A DNA stretch of 64,000 nt, taken from positions 22,469 through 86,468 of the forward strand of contig CAXBCH010000019.1 of the NCBI GenBank assembly GCA_963974125.1, written 5' to 3'. This DNA comes from Haliea sp963974125. GTDB taxonomy: Bacteria; Pseudomonadota; Gammaproteobacteria; Pseudomonadales; Halieaceae. A program made the position numbers and the translations under genes. A model generated the notes under the pieces. It did not search any database, was not told the origin of the DNA, and saw nothing but the letters and a program-made list of their open reading frames with translations. Each line of letters starts with the position of its first letter. Position 1 is the first letter of the stretch. Positions 17,503 to 25,131 of the stretch are shown here, piece after piece.

Positions 17503-18777
17503 TTATCCGGGGAAGGCCAGGGTAAACGAACTGCCTCTCCCGGGGGTACTCTCAATCTGCAGCTCCGCCCGATGCGCCGCTGCCACATGCTTGACGATGG
17601 CCAGACCAAGCCCGGTACCGCCAGTGGCTGAAGAGCGGCTGTCATCCACCCGGTAAAAACGCTCGGTCAGACGCGGCAGATGGACGGCATCGATGCCGAT
17701 ACCCTGGTCCTGCACCGAAAGCAACAATTGCTGCCCCTGCCGCCGCCAGCGCACTGTCACAATAGTGTCATCTTTGCTGTATTTGAAGGCATTCAACACC
17801 AGATTGGACACCGCGCTGTGCAGTTCCCGGTAATCTCCCGCCACCTTGTCGGCGGTCTCCAGCTGCAGCGCAAGTTTGCGCCCGGGGTGGGAAGTCTGCA
17901 ACTCGTCCTTCAATTCCTCCAGCAAGGCGCCAATATTGACCTGCTCGCGCCGGGGCTGGGTGCGCACGCTTTCGATTCGGGAGAGCCAGAGCAGGTCCTT
18001 GAGCAGCGTTTCCATCCGCGCCGCCTGCTGCTGCATTTGCTCCAGGGGCCTGCGGAAGCGGGGCTCCAGCTGGCCGGCGTTGGCGAGAATGGTTTCCAGG
18101 TAACCCTTGATGACCGTCAGCGGCGTGCGCAGTTCATGCGAGACGTTGCCGACAAAATCGCGGCGCATCTGCTCCAGCTTGGCCTCCTTGGTGACATCCC
18201 TGACGAACACCAGTCGGTCGCCGCCGCCAAACGCAGTGACGGCAAACTGCAGGTACTGCACATGCTCTCCCTTGAGCGCCACCTGCAGTGGATTGTCAAA
18301 GGCCGCGGCGAGGAAATAGCGATGAAACTCGGGCAGTCGCACCAGATTGAGCAGGGCCTGCCCGCGGTCGGCGGGATAGCGCAGCCCCAGCAACCGCTCT
18401 GCCGCCGTGTTGCTCCACTCAATGGCACCGGTACCGTTGACCATGATCGCACCGTCGTGCATGGAAGACAGGGAACCCTGCAGGTAGTCGAGCCGCGATT
18501 GCAGCTGCGCCTGCCGTTCCTGGCCCGCGCGCTGCAGCTGGTACAGGCGGTCGTAGATGACACCCCAGATTGCGGGAGCCTCTGGCGGCTCAATCGAGGT
18601 GTCCGCCAGCCAGCTCAGCAGGCGTTGCAGCTGGTACAACCAGCGCGCCAGCAGTGCCAGCAGTGCCAGCGCCAACACCAGCCAGGGGAAGCCCAGCAGC
18701 CAGCCGACTCCGAGGGCGACCACGGACAGCAAGACCAGCCGACGCAGCTCCACCAGCCAGGCGCCGGCAGCGTTCAC
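17503..18777 (-). CDS. phoR: Phosphate regulon sensor histidine kinase PhoR
   Basis: Membrane sensor kinase of the Pho regulon, 424 residues. Two N-terminal hydrophobic helices lie within residues 12-50, a PAS domain around 95-200, and the HisKA box GNVSHELRTPLT holds the phospho-acceptor His214. The ATPase domain carries NLVLNAFKYS, DQGIGID and GTGLGLAIVKHV. The start ATG overlaps the phoB stop by 4 bp. It phosphorylates PhoB and is restrained by Pst-PhoU. Confidence 0.97.
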   Translation of the reverse strand: MNAAGAWLVELRRLVLLSVVALGVGWLLGFPWLVLALALLALLARWLYQLQRLLSWLADTSIEPPEAPAIWGVIYDRLYQLQRAGQERQAQLQSRLDYLQGSLSSMHDGAIMVNGTGAIEWSNTAAERLLGLRYPADRGQALLNLVRLPEFHRYFLAAAFDNPLQVALKGEHVQYLQFAVTAFGGGDRLVFVRDVTKEAKLEQMRRDFVGNVSHELRTPLTVIKGYLETILANAGQLEPRFRRPLEQMQQQAARMETLLKDLLWLSRIESVRTQPRREQVNIGALLEELKDELQTSHPGRKLALQLETADKVAGDYRELHSAVSNLVLNAFKYSKDDTIVTVRWRRQGQQLLLSVQDQGIGIDAVHLPRLTERFYRVDDSRSSATGGTGLGLAIVKHVAAAHRAELQIESTPGRGSSFTLAFPG

Positions 18778-19484
18778 CGCGCAGGAACCCCGCGGGCGGA
18801 GAACCGGTAACCGGTACCCCGCACGGTCTGGATCAGGTCGCTGTAGTCGGCGACCGCGGTCTGCAGCGCCTTGCGCAGACGCCGAATATGCACATCCACC
18901 GTGCGCTCTTCGACATACACATTGGCGCCCCAGACCTGGTCCAGAAGCTGGTTGCGGGAATAGGCGCGCTCTGGATGCGACATGAAAAAGTGCAGCAGGT
19001 TGAATTCCGTGGGCCCCATATCCACGGGTTGGTCGACCAGGAATACGCGCCGACTCTCGCCGTCGAGCACCAGCTCGCCCACCTGGATCCGGTCCATCTC
19101 GTCGCCGCCACTGGCGCGGCGCAGCAGGGCCTTGATCCGGGCGATCAGTTCCCGGGGAGCAAAGGGCTTGGTGATGTAGTCATCGGCCCCCACATCCAGG
19201 CCCTGAATGACATTGTCCTCCGCCGTCTTGGCGGTGAGCATGATCACCGGCAGGTCCCGGGTGGTATCGGTCCGCTTGAGACGGCGCAGCAGCTCAAGGC
19301 CGCTACCGCCTGGCAGCATCCAATCCAGCAACACGATATCGGGGCGCTCGTCGACGATCAGGGTAAAGGCATCCTGGATATTCTCGGCCTCAATGCAGCG
19401 AAACTCTGCGATCTCAAGCGCCATCCGCAACATGTCGCGTATGGCGAATTCGTCATCGACGATCAGCACCTTGCGTTCATTCAT
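18774..19484 (-). CDS. phoB: Phosphate regulon response regulator PhoB
   Basis: OmpR-family response regulator, 236 residues. The receiver domain has the acidic pair at 10-11, the phospho-acceptor Asp54 in VLLDWMLPGG, and the conserved IMLTAK. The C-terminal winged helix carries TEFNLLHFFMSHPERAYSR and VDVHIRRLRKAL. It heads the phoBR operon and has a weaker Pho box of its own upstream, consistent with autoregulation. Confidence 0.97.
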   Translation of the reverse strand: MNERKVLIVDDEFAIRDMLRMALEIAEFRCIEAENIQDAFTLIVDERPDIVLLDWMLPGGSGLELLRRLKRTDTTRDLPVIMLTAKTAEDNVIQGLDVGADDYITKPFAPRELIARIKALLRRASGGDEMDRIQVGELVLDGESRRVFLVDQPVDMGPTEFNLLHFFMSHPERAYSRNQLLDQVWGANVYVEERTVDVHIRRLRKALQTAVADYSDLIQTVRGTGYRFSARGVPAR

Positions 19485-19537
19485 CGGTCACATTTCCCTC
19501 ATTGGCATTCCACACGGGCCTATTAGATGAGGTAATT

Positions 19538-19555
19538 GTGACAATAAAGTTACAA
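19538..19555 (-). promoter_or_regulatory. Pho-box-like site upstream of phoB
   Basis: The minus strand reads TTGTAAC-TTTA-TTGTCAC, two imperfect 7-mers with 11-bp periodicity, 54 bp upstream of phoB. The spacing to the gene equals that seen at pstS. Confidence 0.6.
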
Positions 19556-19580
19556 AGCCGCTTTTGCACGCGGTTTTTAC

Positions 19581-19628
19581 TGTAGGAGCCCGCTCTGCGG
19601 GCGATCGCGCACGGAGTGCGCTCCTACA
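19581..19628. repeat. REP-like palindromic element
   Basis: A 48-bp unit whose ends TGTAGGAGC (19581-19589) and GCTCCTACA (19620-19628) are perfect inverted repeats. Inside are two further hairpins, CCCGC-TCT-GCGGG and GCGCAC-GGA-GTGCGC. The TGTAGGAGC head with a following GC hairpin matches the REP class of Pseudomonas and relatives. It separates the Pho block from the kor operon. Confidence 0.8.
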
Positions 19629-19653
19629 CCAGGGTGTGCTGCCCCTCTCAGGG

Positions 19654-20706
19654 CTAGCGCAGGCTGGCGTTGATGTTTGCCAGCACCTTGTTGCCGGGAC
19701 AGAGGTCCTCCTCCGCGAGGCTGTTCAGTGGTCTGCGCGAGGTTTCCAGCACATCGTGCAGATCCCGCGAATCCTTGTCGATGTAGATCAGCCCGGTCAG
19801 GATCTGCCCTTCCGCCCGGTGGCGCTCCAGTGCCACCATGGCCGAGATCCGGTCGAACGGGTCCAGATCCTCAGACAGTTTTTCCAGATGCAGGACGGAG
19901 CCGTCGTGCAGGGTAACCTCCTGGGTGCGACCCGCGGCATAGCTGGCAGTGATCTCCTCGCGCATGGGCACGAAATCCACCGTACCGGTAGCCTCGGAAT
20001 GCTCGCGCACGAAATCGTAGCTCTTGGTGGAGCCCGGGTTGTTGTTGAAGGTCACGCAGGGGGAAACCACGTCGATCAGGGCGAAGCCGCGATGGGCAAT
20101 CGCGGCCTTGATCAGGGGCACCAGCTGGCCCTTGTCCCCGGAGAAGCTGCGGGCGACGAAGGTGGCACCCAATTGCAGCGCCAGACCCGGCAAATCAATG
20201 GCGGAGAAGGGGTTCGGGTCGCCCTTCTTGCTCGCTGAACCTTCATCGGCGGTGGCCGAGTCCTGACCCTTGGTCAACCCGTAGCAGCCGTTGTTCATGA
20301 CAATATAGACCATGTTCAGGTTGCGGCGGACCGCGTGCGCGAACTGCCCCATGCCGATGGAGGCGGTGTCGCCATCGCCGGACACGCCGAGGTAGAGCAG
20401 CTCGCGGTTGGCCATGCTGGCGCCACTCACCACCGAGGGCATGCGCCCGTGCACCGAGTTGAAGCCGTGGGACTTGCCGAGGAAATAGGTCGGCGCCTTG
20501 GAGGAACAACCAATGCCGGAGAGCTTCGCAATCTTGTGCGGCTCCAGCGCCAGCTCATGGCAGGCACGGACTATCGCGCCCGAAATCGAGTCGTGTCCGC
20601 AGCCGGCGCAGAGGGTGGAAATCGCCCCCTCGTAATCGGCCTTGGTGTAGCCGAGGGCATTTACCGGCAGATCGGGGTGCCTGAACTTGGGCAGCTGGTA
20701 GCTCAT
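19654..20706 (-). CDS. korB: 2-oxoacid:ferredoxin oxidoreductase beta subunit (2-oxoglutarate type)
   Basis: Thiamine-diphosphate-binding beta subunit of a ferredoxin-linked 2-oxoacid oxidoreductase. The 350 residues include LCAGCGHDSISGAIVRAC and GIGCSS for the iron-sulfur and active-site region, and the diphosphate motif GDGDTASIGMGQFAHAVRRN leading to NNGCYGLTKGQ. The subunit is paired with a fused gamma-alpha KorA, the architecture of 2-oxoglutarate (and some broader) oxidoreductases. The substrate is therefore inferred from family. It overlaps korA by 4 bp. Confidence 0.9.
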   Translation of the reverse strand: MSYQLPKFRHPDLPVNALGYTKADYEGAISTLCAGCGHDSISGAIVRACHELALEPHKIAKLSGIGCSSKAPTYFLGKSHGFNSVHGRMPSVVSGASMANRELLYLGVSGDGDTASIGMGQFAHAVRRNLNMVYIVMNNGCYGLTKGQDSATADEGSASKKGDPNPFSAIDLPGLALQLGATFVARSFSGDKGQLVPLIKAAIAHRGFALIDVVSPCVTFNNNPGSTKSYDFVREHSEATGTVDFVPMREEITASYAAGRTQEVTLHDGSVLHLEKLSEDLDPFDRISAMVALERHRAEGQILTGLIYIDKDSRDLHDVLETSRRPLNSLAEEDLCPGNKVLANINASLR

Positions 20707-22565
20707 GATCTGGTCTCCATGCCAGCGACAACGCGCTCGCGACGCAAGGGAGTAACGTTATAGCCCGGCATCTGCAGCAGGATCTGCTTGCGGATGTTGC
20801 GGGCACTGATGGGGGTACCGTCGAAGCAGAGTACGGATTTCAGCTTGTCCGGGCCGAGCTCGAACTCCGCCATCAGCAGGGTGCGCAACTGCGCATCGCG
20901 GTTCTGCTCGATGACAAAGACACGCTCGTGCCGGGCGATAAATTCCTCCACTTCGCTATTGAAGGGGAACGAGCGCACCCGCAAGGCAGCCAGCGGAATG
21001 CCGTCCTCGGCCAGGTAGTCACGGGCCTCCATCGCGGACTCCTCGCTGGTGCCGAAGAACAGGATCGCGGTGTCGGTGTCCTGCTCGCAGGGCGTTTCGA
21101 TCGGGCCGGGCACCCACTGCTTGATGGTTTCCCACTTGGCCATCAGGCGGTGCATGTTCTTCTCGTATTCCTCGCCCTTTTCGGTATAGACCGCGTACTC
21201 GTCGCGGGAGGTACCGCGGGTAAAGAAGGCGCCCTTGGTAGGGTGGGTGCCGGGAATGGTGCGGTAACAGATCGCGTCCCCATCGACATCCAGGTAGCGA
21301 CCGAACCGCTCCATTTCTTCCAGCTGTTCGGCGTTCAGAACCTTGCCGCGATCGTAGCGCCGGTTGTCGTCCCAGGACAGGGGCGGCGACATGTTGTCGT
21401 TCATGCCCAGATCCAGGTCGGTCATCAGGATGATGGGGGTCTGCAGCCGCTCGGCCAGGTCGAAGGACAGGGCGCCAAAATCAAAACACTCCCTCGGGGT
21501 GGAGGGGAACAGCAGCACCTGCTTGGTATCGCCGTGCGATGCATAGGCTGCGGAGAGAATGTCCGACTGCTGGGTACGGGTCGGCATGCCGGTGGACGGC
21601 CCTGCCCGCTGGACGTCGAACAGCACCGTCGGGATCTCGGCGAAATAGGCCAGGCCCAGGAACTCGCTCATCAACGACAGGCCGGGGCCACTGGTGGCGG
21701 TAAAGGCACGGGCGCCGTTCCAGCTCGCGCCCACCACCATGCCGATGGCGGCGAGTTCGTCTTCGGCCTGCAGGATGGCATAGTTCCTGCGACCGGTACC
21801 CGGGTCGATGCGCAGGCGCCGGGCATACTTTTCAAACGCGTCGACCACCGAGGTGGAGGGGGTAATCGGATACCAGGCGGCAACCGTGGCGCCACCGTAA
21901 ATGGCACCGAGGCCGAGCGCGGTATTGCCATCGAGGAGGATATTGTCACCGACCTTGTCGGACTTGCGCAGGCGAATGCCGATCGGGCAGTCAAAGTTCT
22001 CCGTTGCGTACTGGTAGCCCAGTTCCAGCGCCTGGATGTTGGGCAGGATGAGCTTGTCCTTGCCCTTGAACTGGTCCTCCACCAGACCGGTCAGGACGGC
22101 AAAATCCATGTCCAGCAGGGCCGCGAGGGCGCCGACGTAAATCACGTTGCGGAACAGCTGGCGCTGGCGCGGATCCTGGTACTGTTCGTTGCAGATCCGG
22201 GTCAGGGGAATGCCCATGATGGTGACGTCGCTGCGAATCAGGCGCAGGTCCAGGGGCTTGGTGTTGTCGTAGATGAAATAGCCGCCCGGCTCCACTTCCT
22301 GGATATCCTGGGGCATGCTCTGGGGATTCACCGACAGCATGATATCCACCCCGCCCCGGCGACCCAGGTAGCCGCGCTCGCTGACCCGCACCTCGTACCA
22401 GGTGGGCAGGCCCTGGATGTTGGAGGGAAAAATGTTCTTCGGGCACACCGGCAGGCCCATGCGGAACACGGCCTTGGCGAACAGGTTGTTGGCACTGGCA
22501 CTGCCGGTGCCGTTGACGTTGGCAAACTTGATGACGAACTCGTTGACGGCTTGCAGCGCTTGCAT
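20703..22565 (-). CDS. korA: 2-oxoacid:ferredoxin oxidoreductase, fused gamma-alpha subunit
   Basis: A 620-residue subunit with an N-terminal gamma domain (about 1-190, GTGSASANNLFAKAVFRMGL) fused to the alpha pyrimidine-binding domain (about 205-620, GAIYGGATVAAWYPITPSTS, then FTATSGPGLSLMSE). It pairs with KorB to decarboxylate 2-oxoglutarate to succinyl-CoA while reducing ferredoxin. Having it together with a sucA-type dehydrogenase in the same window is unusual for an aerobe. Confidence 0.9.
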   Translation of the reverse strand: MQALQAVNEFVIKFANVNGTGSASANNLFAKAVFRMGLPVCPKNIFPSNIQGLPTWYEVRVSERGYLGRRGGVDIMLSVNPQSMPQDIQEVEPGGYFIYDNTKPLDLRLIRSDVTIMGIPLTRICNEQYQDPRQRQLFRNVIYVGALAALLDMDFAVLTGLVEDQFKGKDKLILPNIQALELGYQYATENFDCPIGIRLRKSDKVGDNILLDGNTALGLGAIYGGATVAAWYPITPSTSVVDAFEKYARRLRIDPGTGRRNYAILQAEDELAAIGMVVGASWNGARAFTATSGPGLSLMSEFLGLAYFAEIPTVLFDVQRAGPSTGMPTRTQQSDILSAAYASHGDTKQVLLFPSTPRECFDFGALSFDLAERLQTPIILMTDLDLGMNDNMSPPLSWDDNRRYDRGKVLNAEQLEEMERFGRYLDVDGDAICYRTIPGTHPTKGAFFTRGTSRDEYAVYTEKGEEYEKNMHRLMAKWETIKQWVPGPIETPCEQDTDTAILFFGTSEESAMEARDYLAEDGIPLAALRVRSFPFNSEVEEFIARHERVFVIEQNRDAQLRTLLMAEFELGPDKLKSVLCFDGTPISARNIRKQILLQMPGYNVTPLRRERVVAGMETRS

Positions 22566-22568
22566 GAT

Positions 22569-24347
22569 TTATTGCCCCGCTTTGGTAACGCTGTAGAGAA
22601 ATTTCTGCATGTCCCAGGCGGTGGTCGGGCAGCGCTCGGCGCAGAGGCCGCAGTGCAGACACACGTTCTCGTCCTTGACCATGACCCGCTGCGTCGGCAG
22701 GTGCTCGGAAACATACAGGTCCTGGGCCAGGTTGCCGGCCGGGGCAGTCAGCTGCAGGCGCAGCTCCGGCTCCTCCGCATTGGCGGTAAAGGTAATGCAG
22801 TCAGTCGGGCAGATATCCACGCAGGCATCGCACTCAATGCAGCGCGGCGCGTCGAACACCGTCTGCACATCACAGTTGAGGCAGCGCTCCGCCTCCTTGA
22901 ACCCGGTACCCGCGTCGAAACCCAGCTCCACTTCAAGCTTGCGGTCGCGCAGGGTTTTCTCCAGCGGCGCCATCGGCACCACATAGCGCTTGTCGTTTTC
23001 CACCGCGTTGTCGTAACTCCACTCGTGAATACCCATTTTCTGGCTCACGAGGTTGGTGAAGGGTGGCGGCCGCTGGGCCACGGATTCACCGCGACAGAAC
23101 AGGTCGATGCTGACCGCAGCCTGGTGGCCGTGGGCGACTGCGGTGATCACGTTCTCGGGGCCAAACGCGGCGTCGCCGCCAAAGAACACTTTGGGGTTGG
23201 TGGATTGAAACGTTGTGGTGTCGACCACCGGCATGTCCCAGTTGTCGAACTCGATATCCAGGTCGCGCTCGATCCACGGAAATGCGTTCTCCTGGCCGAT
23301 GGCCATCAATACATCGTCGGCCTCCATGAACACCAGGTCCTCGCCGGTGGGAGCCAGGCTGCGCTTGCCGTCGGCGTCGTACTTTGCCTCCACCTTCTCG
23401 AACAGCATGCCCTTGAGCTTGCCGTCCTCGATCACGAATTCCTTTGGTACATGGTTGTCATGGATGGGGATGCCCTCGTGCATGGCATCCTCCTTTTCCC
23501 AGGGTGAGGCTTTCATGTCGGCGAAGGGGCTGCGCACGACCACGCGCACATCCTCGCCACCGAGCCTGCGCGAGGTGCGGCAGCAGTCCATGGCGGTATT
23601 GCCGCCACCCAGTACCAGCACCCGCTTGCCGATACTCTCGGTATGCTCAAAGGCCACGCTGGCTAGCCAGTCGATACCGATGTGCACCTGCTTGCCCGCC
23701 TCTTCCAGGCCCGGCAGATTCAGGCCCTTGCCGCGGGGCGCGCCGGTGCCGACAAAGATCGCGTCATAGTCCTTGTCCAGCACACTCTTGAGGCTGGTCA
23801 CTTCGGTGTCAAAATGGGTGACCACACCAGTATCCAGAATGTAACCCACTTCCTCGTCGAGCACGGAAACAGGCAACCGGAACGACGGGATCTGGCTGCG
23901 CATCATGCCGCCACCGGCGAACTGGTTGTCGTAGATATCAATGCTGTAGCCGAGTGGCATCAGATCCCTTGCCACGGTCAGGGAAGCGGGACCGGCGCCG
24001 ATCAGGGCGAGGCGCTTGCCGTTCTTTTGGGCCGGGATCGCCGGCAAACGGGCCTTGATGTCGGTCTTGTTGTCAGCCGCCACCCGTTTCAGCCGGCAGA
24101 TCGCCACCGGCTCCTCGCCCTTGGCGATGCGACCACGGCGACAGGCCGGCTCGCAGGGACGGTCGCAGGTGCGCCCCAGAATCCCGGGGAACACATTGGA
24201 CTCCCAGTTGATCATGTAGGCGTCGTCATAGCGCCCGGCGGCAATCAGCCGGATGTACTCCGGCACCGGCGTGTGGGCCGGACAGGCGTACTGGCAATCG
24301 ACCACTTTGTGAAAGTACTCGGGGTTCTTGATATCGGTTGGATTCAC
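22569..24347 (-). CDS. GltD-like FAD/NAD(P) oxidoreductase with two ferredoxin-type 4Fe-4S clusters
   Basis: A 592-residue flavoprotein. The N-terminus has the Fe-S cysteines of glutamate-synthase small subunits (CQYACPAHTPVPEY, RTCDRPCEPACRRG). The FAD fold (LALIGAGPASLTVARDL) and NAD(P) fold (VLVLGGGNTAMDCCRTSRRL) follow. The C-terminus carries CIECDACVDICPTDC and CLHCGLCAERCPTTAW. It is first in the operon with korAB (3-bp gap), so it most likely shuttles electrons between the Kor complex and a pyridine nucleotide or quinone pool. That role is inferred; no glutamate synthase large subunit is nearby. Confidence 0.85.
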   Translation of the reverse strand: MNPTDIKNPEYFHKVVDCQYACPAHTPVPEYIRLIAAGRYDDAYMINWESNVFPGILGRTCDRPCEPACRRGRIAKGEEPVAICRLKRVAADNKTDIKARLPAIPAQKNGKRLALIGAGPASLTVARDLMPLGYSIDIYDNQFAGGGMMRSQIPSFRLPVSVLDEEVGYILDTGVVTHFDTEVTSLKSVLDKDYDAIFVGTGAPRGKGLNLPGLEEAGKQVHIGIDWLASVAFEHTESIGKRVLVLGGGNTAMDCCRTSRRLGGEDVRVVVRSPFADMKASPWEKEDAMHEGIPIHDNHVPKEFVIEDGKLKGMLFEKVEAKYDADGKRSLAPTGEDLVFMEADDVLMAIGQENAFPWIERDLDIEFDNWDMPVVDTTTFQSTNPKVFFGGDAAFGPENVITAVAHGHQAAVSIDLFCRGESVAQRPPPFTNLVSQKMGIHEWSYDNAVENDKRYVVPMAPLEKTLRDRKLEVELGFDAGTGFKEAERCLNCDVQTVFDAPRCIECDACVDICPTDCITFTANAEEPELRLQLTAPAGNLAQDLYVSEHLPTQRVMVKDENVCLHCGLCAERCPTTAWDMQKFLYSVTKAGQ

Positions 24348-24465
24348 AGCAAATGCCTGTTTTACATCGTTATGGATTGGTTTCGCGACCGGTGCGACCT
24401 GGGTAAAAGTGTGTCACAAACGCGACATGTTTTCATCTCCCCGGAAGCGCAATTGGCGTCCAATA

Positions 24466-24492
24466 AGCGGCCATTGTGAGGATTTGGCCGCT
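24466..24492 (-). terminator. Possible terminator or stem-loop after the smc-zipA-ligA-SLT operon
   Basis: AGCGGCCA (24466-24473) and TGGCCGCT (24485-24492) form a perfect 8-bp stem with an 11-nt loop. On the minus strand it is followed by TTATT, a weak U-tract. It falls 30 bp after the stop of the upstream lipoprotein gene. Confidence 0.45.
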
Positions 24493-24522
24493 GCCGGCAG
24501 GATTGTTGAACCACTGCAGGAC

Positions 24523-25131
24523 TCACTGGAACAGGCCAAAGAAGCCGCGGCGCCGGGGCAGCGAACTCTCGCAGGCAGCGAGCTGGGACTGGTACTGGCT
24601 GGCGCGGGTGCGCACTTTGCCGGCAACGTTTTGCAGCCAGGCCTTGTGGCGATAGCTGCCGCGATTATAGCCGCCGTGGCCCTCGTGATAGGCGAGATAG
24701 AGCCGGTAGGCGTCGTCCCGGGGGATGCCACTGCGATGCAGGGATTCGTTGTTGTACCAGCCGATAAAATGAATGGCATCGGCAAAGTTCTTGCGACTGG
24801 CCCGGTAGCGGCCAGTACTGCGCTGATAACTCTTCCAGGTGGAGTTGAGTGCCTGGCTGTAGCCGAACGCGTTCGACGGTCGCGGCCCCGGAATAATGCC
24901 CAGCAAGCGTCGCCGCGGCGGCTTGGCCTTGGCTTCAAAGCGCGATTCCTGATGCATGATCGCCAGCATGACCGGAATCGGACTGTGCCAGTCGTCGCGC
25001 GCCTTGACCGCATCGGCGTACCAGCCCTTCTTGTCGCGAAAGATGCTGCAGGCATTGTCCACATTGGCCGGCGGGGTCGTGGCGCAGGCGGGCAACAGGG
25101 CCACGAGCACCAGGGCGAAGACTAATCTCAC
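24523..25131 (-). CDS. SLT-domain (lytic transglycosylase-like) lipoprotein
   Basis: A 202-residue exported lipoprotein. The signal peptide ends in the lipobox LLPAC with Cys16. The lysozyme-like SLT fold follows, with the catalytic Glu62 in MLAIMHQESRFEA, the FGYSQALNSTWKSYQ segment and the later AYHEGHGGYNRGSY. A role in cleaving peptidoglycan is inferred from the fold. The start overlaps the ligA stop by 4 bp, so it is translated with smc-zipA-ligA, which fits a role at growth or division. Confidence 0.87.
   Translation of the reverse strand: MRLVFALVLVALLPACATTPPANVDNACSIFRDKKGWYADAVKARDDWHSPIPVMLAIMHQESRFEAKAKPPRRRLLGIIPGPRPSNAFGYSQALNSTWKSYQRSTGRYRASRKNFADAIHFIGWYNNESLHRSGIPRDDAYRLYLAYHEGHGGYNRGSYRHKAWLQNVAGKVRTRASQYQSQLAACESSLPRRRGFFGLFQ

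Noticed and set aside
17394..17645. A longer N-terminus for PstS starting at 17645
   Set aside because: It would put the Pho box inside coding sequence and hide the signal peptide, and it overlaps the end of phoR. The ATG at 17393 has a good ribosome site.
20928..23507. An 859-codon open frame on the plus strand
   Set aside because: It is antisense to korA and the GltD-like gene, with no ribosome site or family resemblance; an artefact of high GC third positions.
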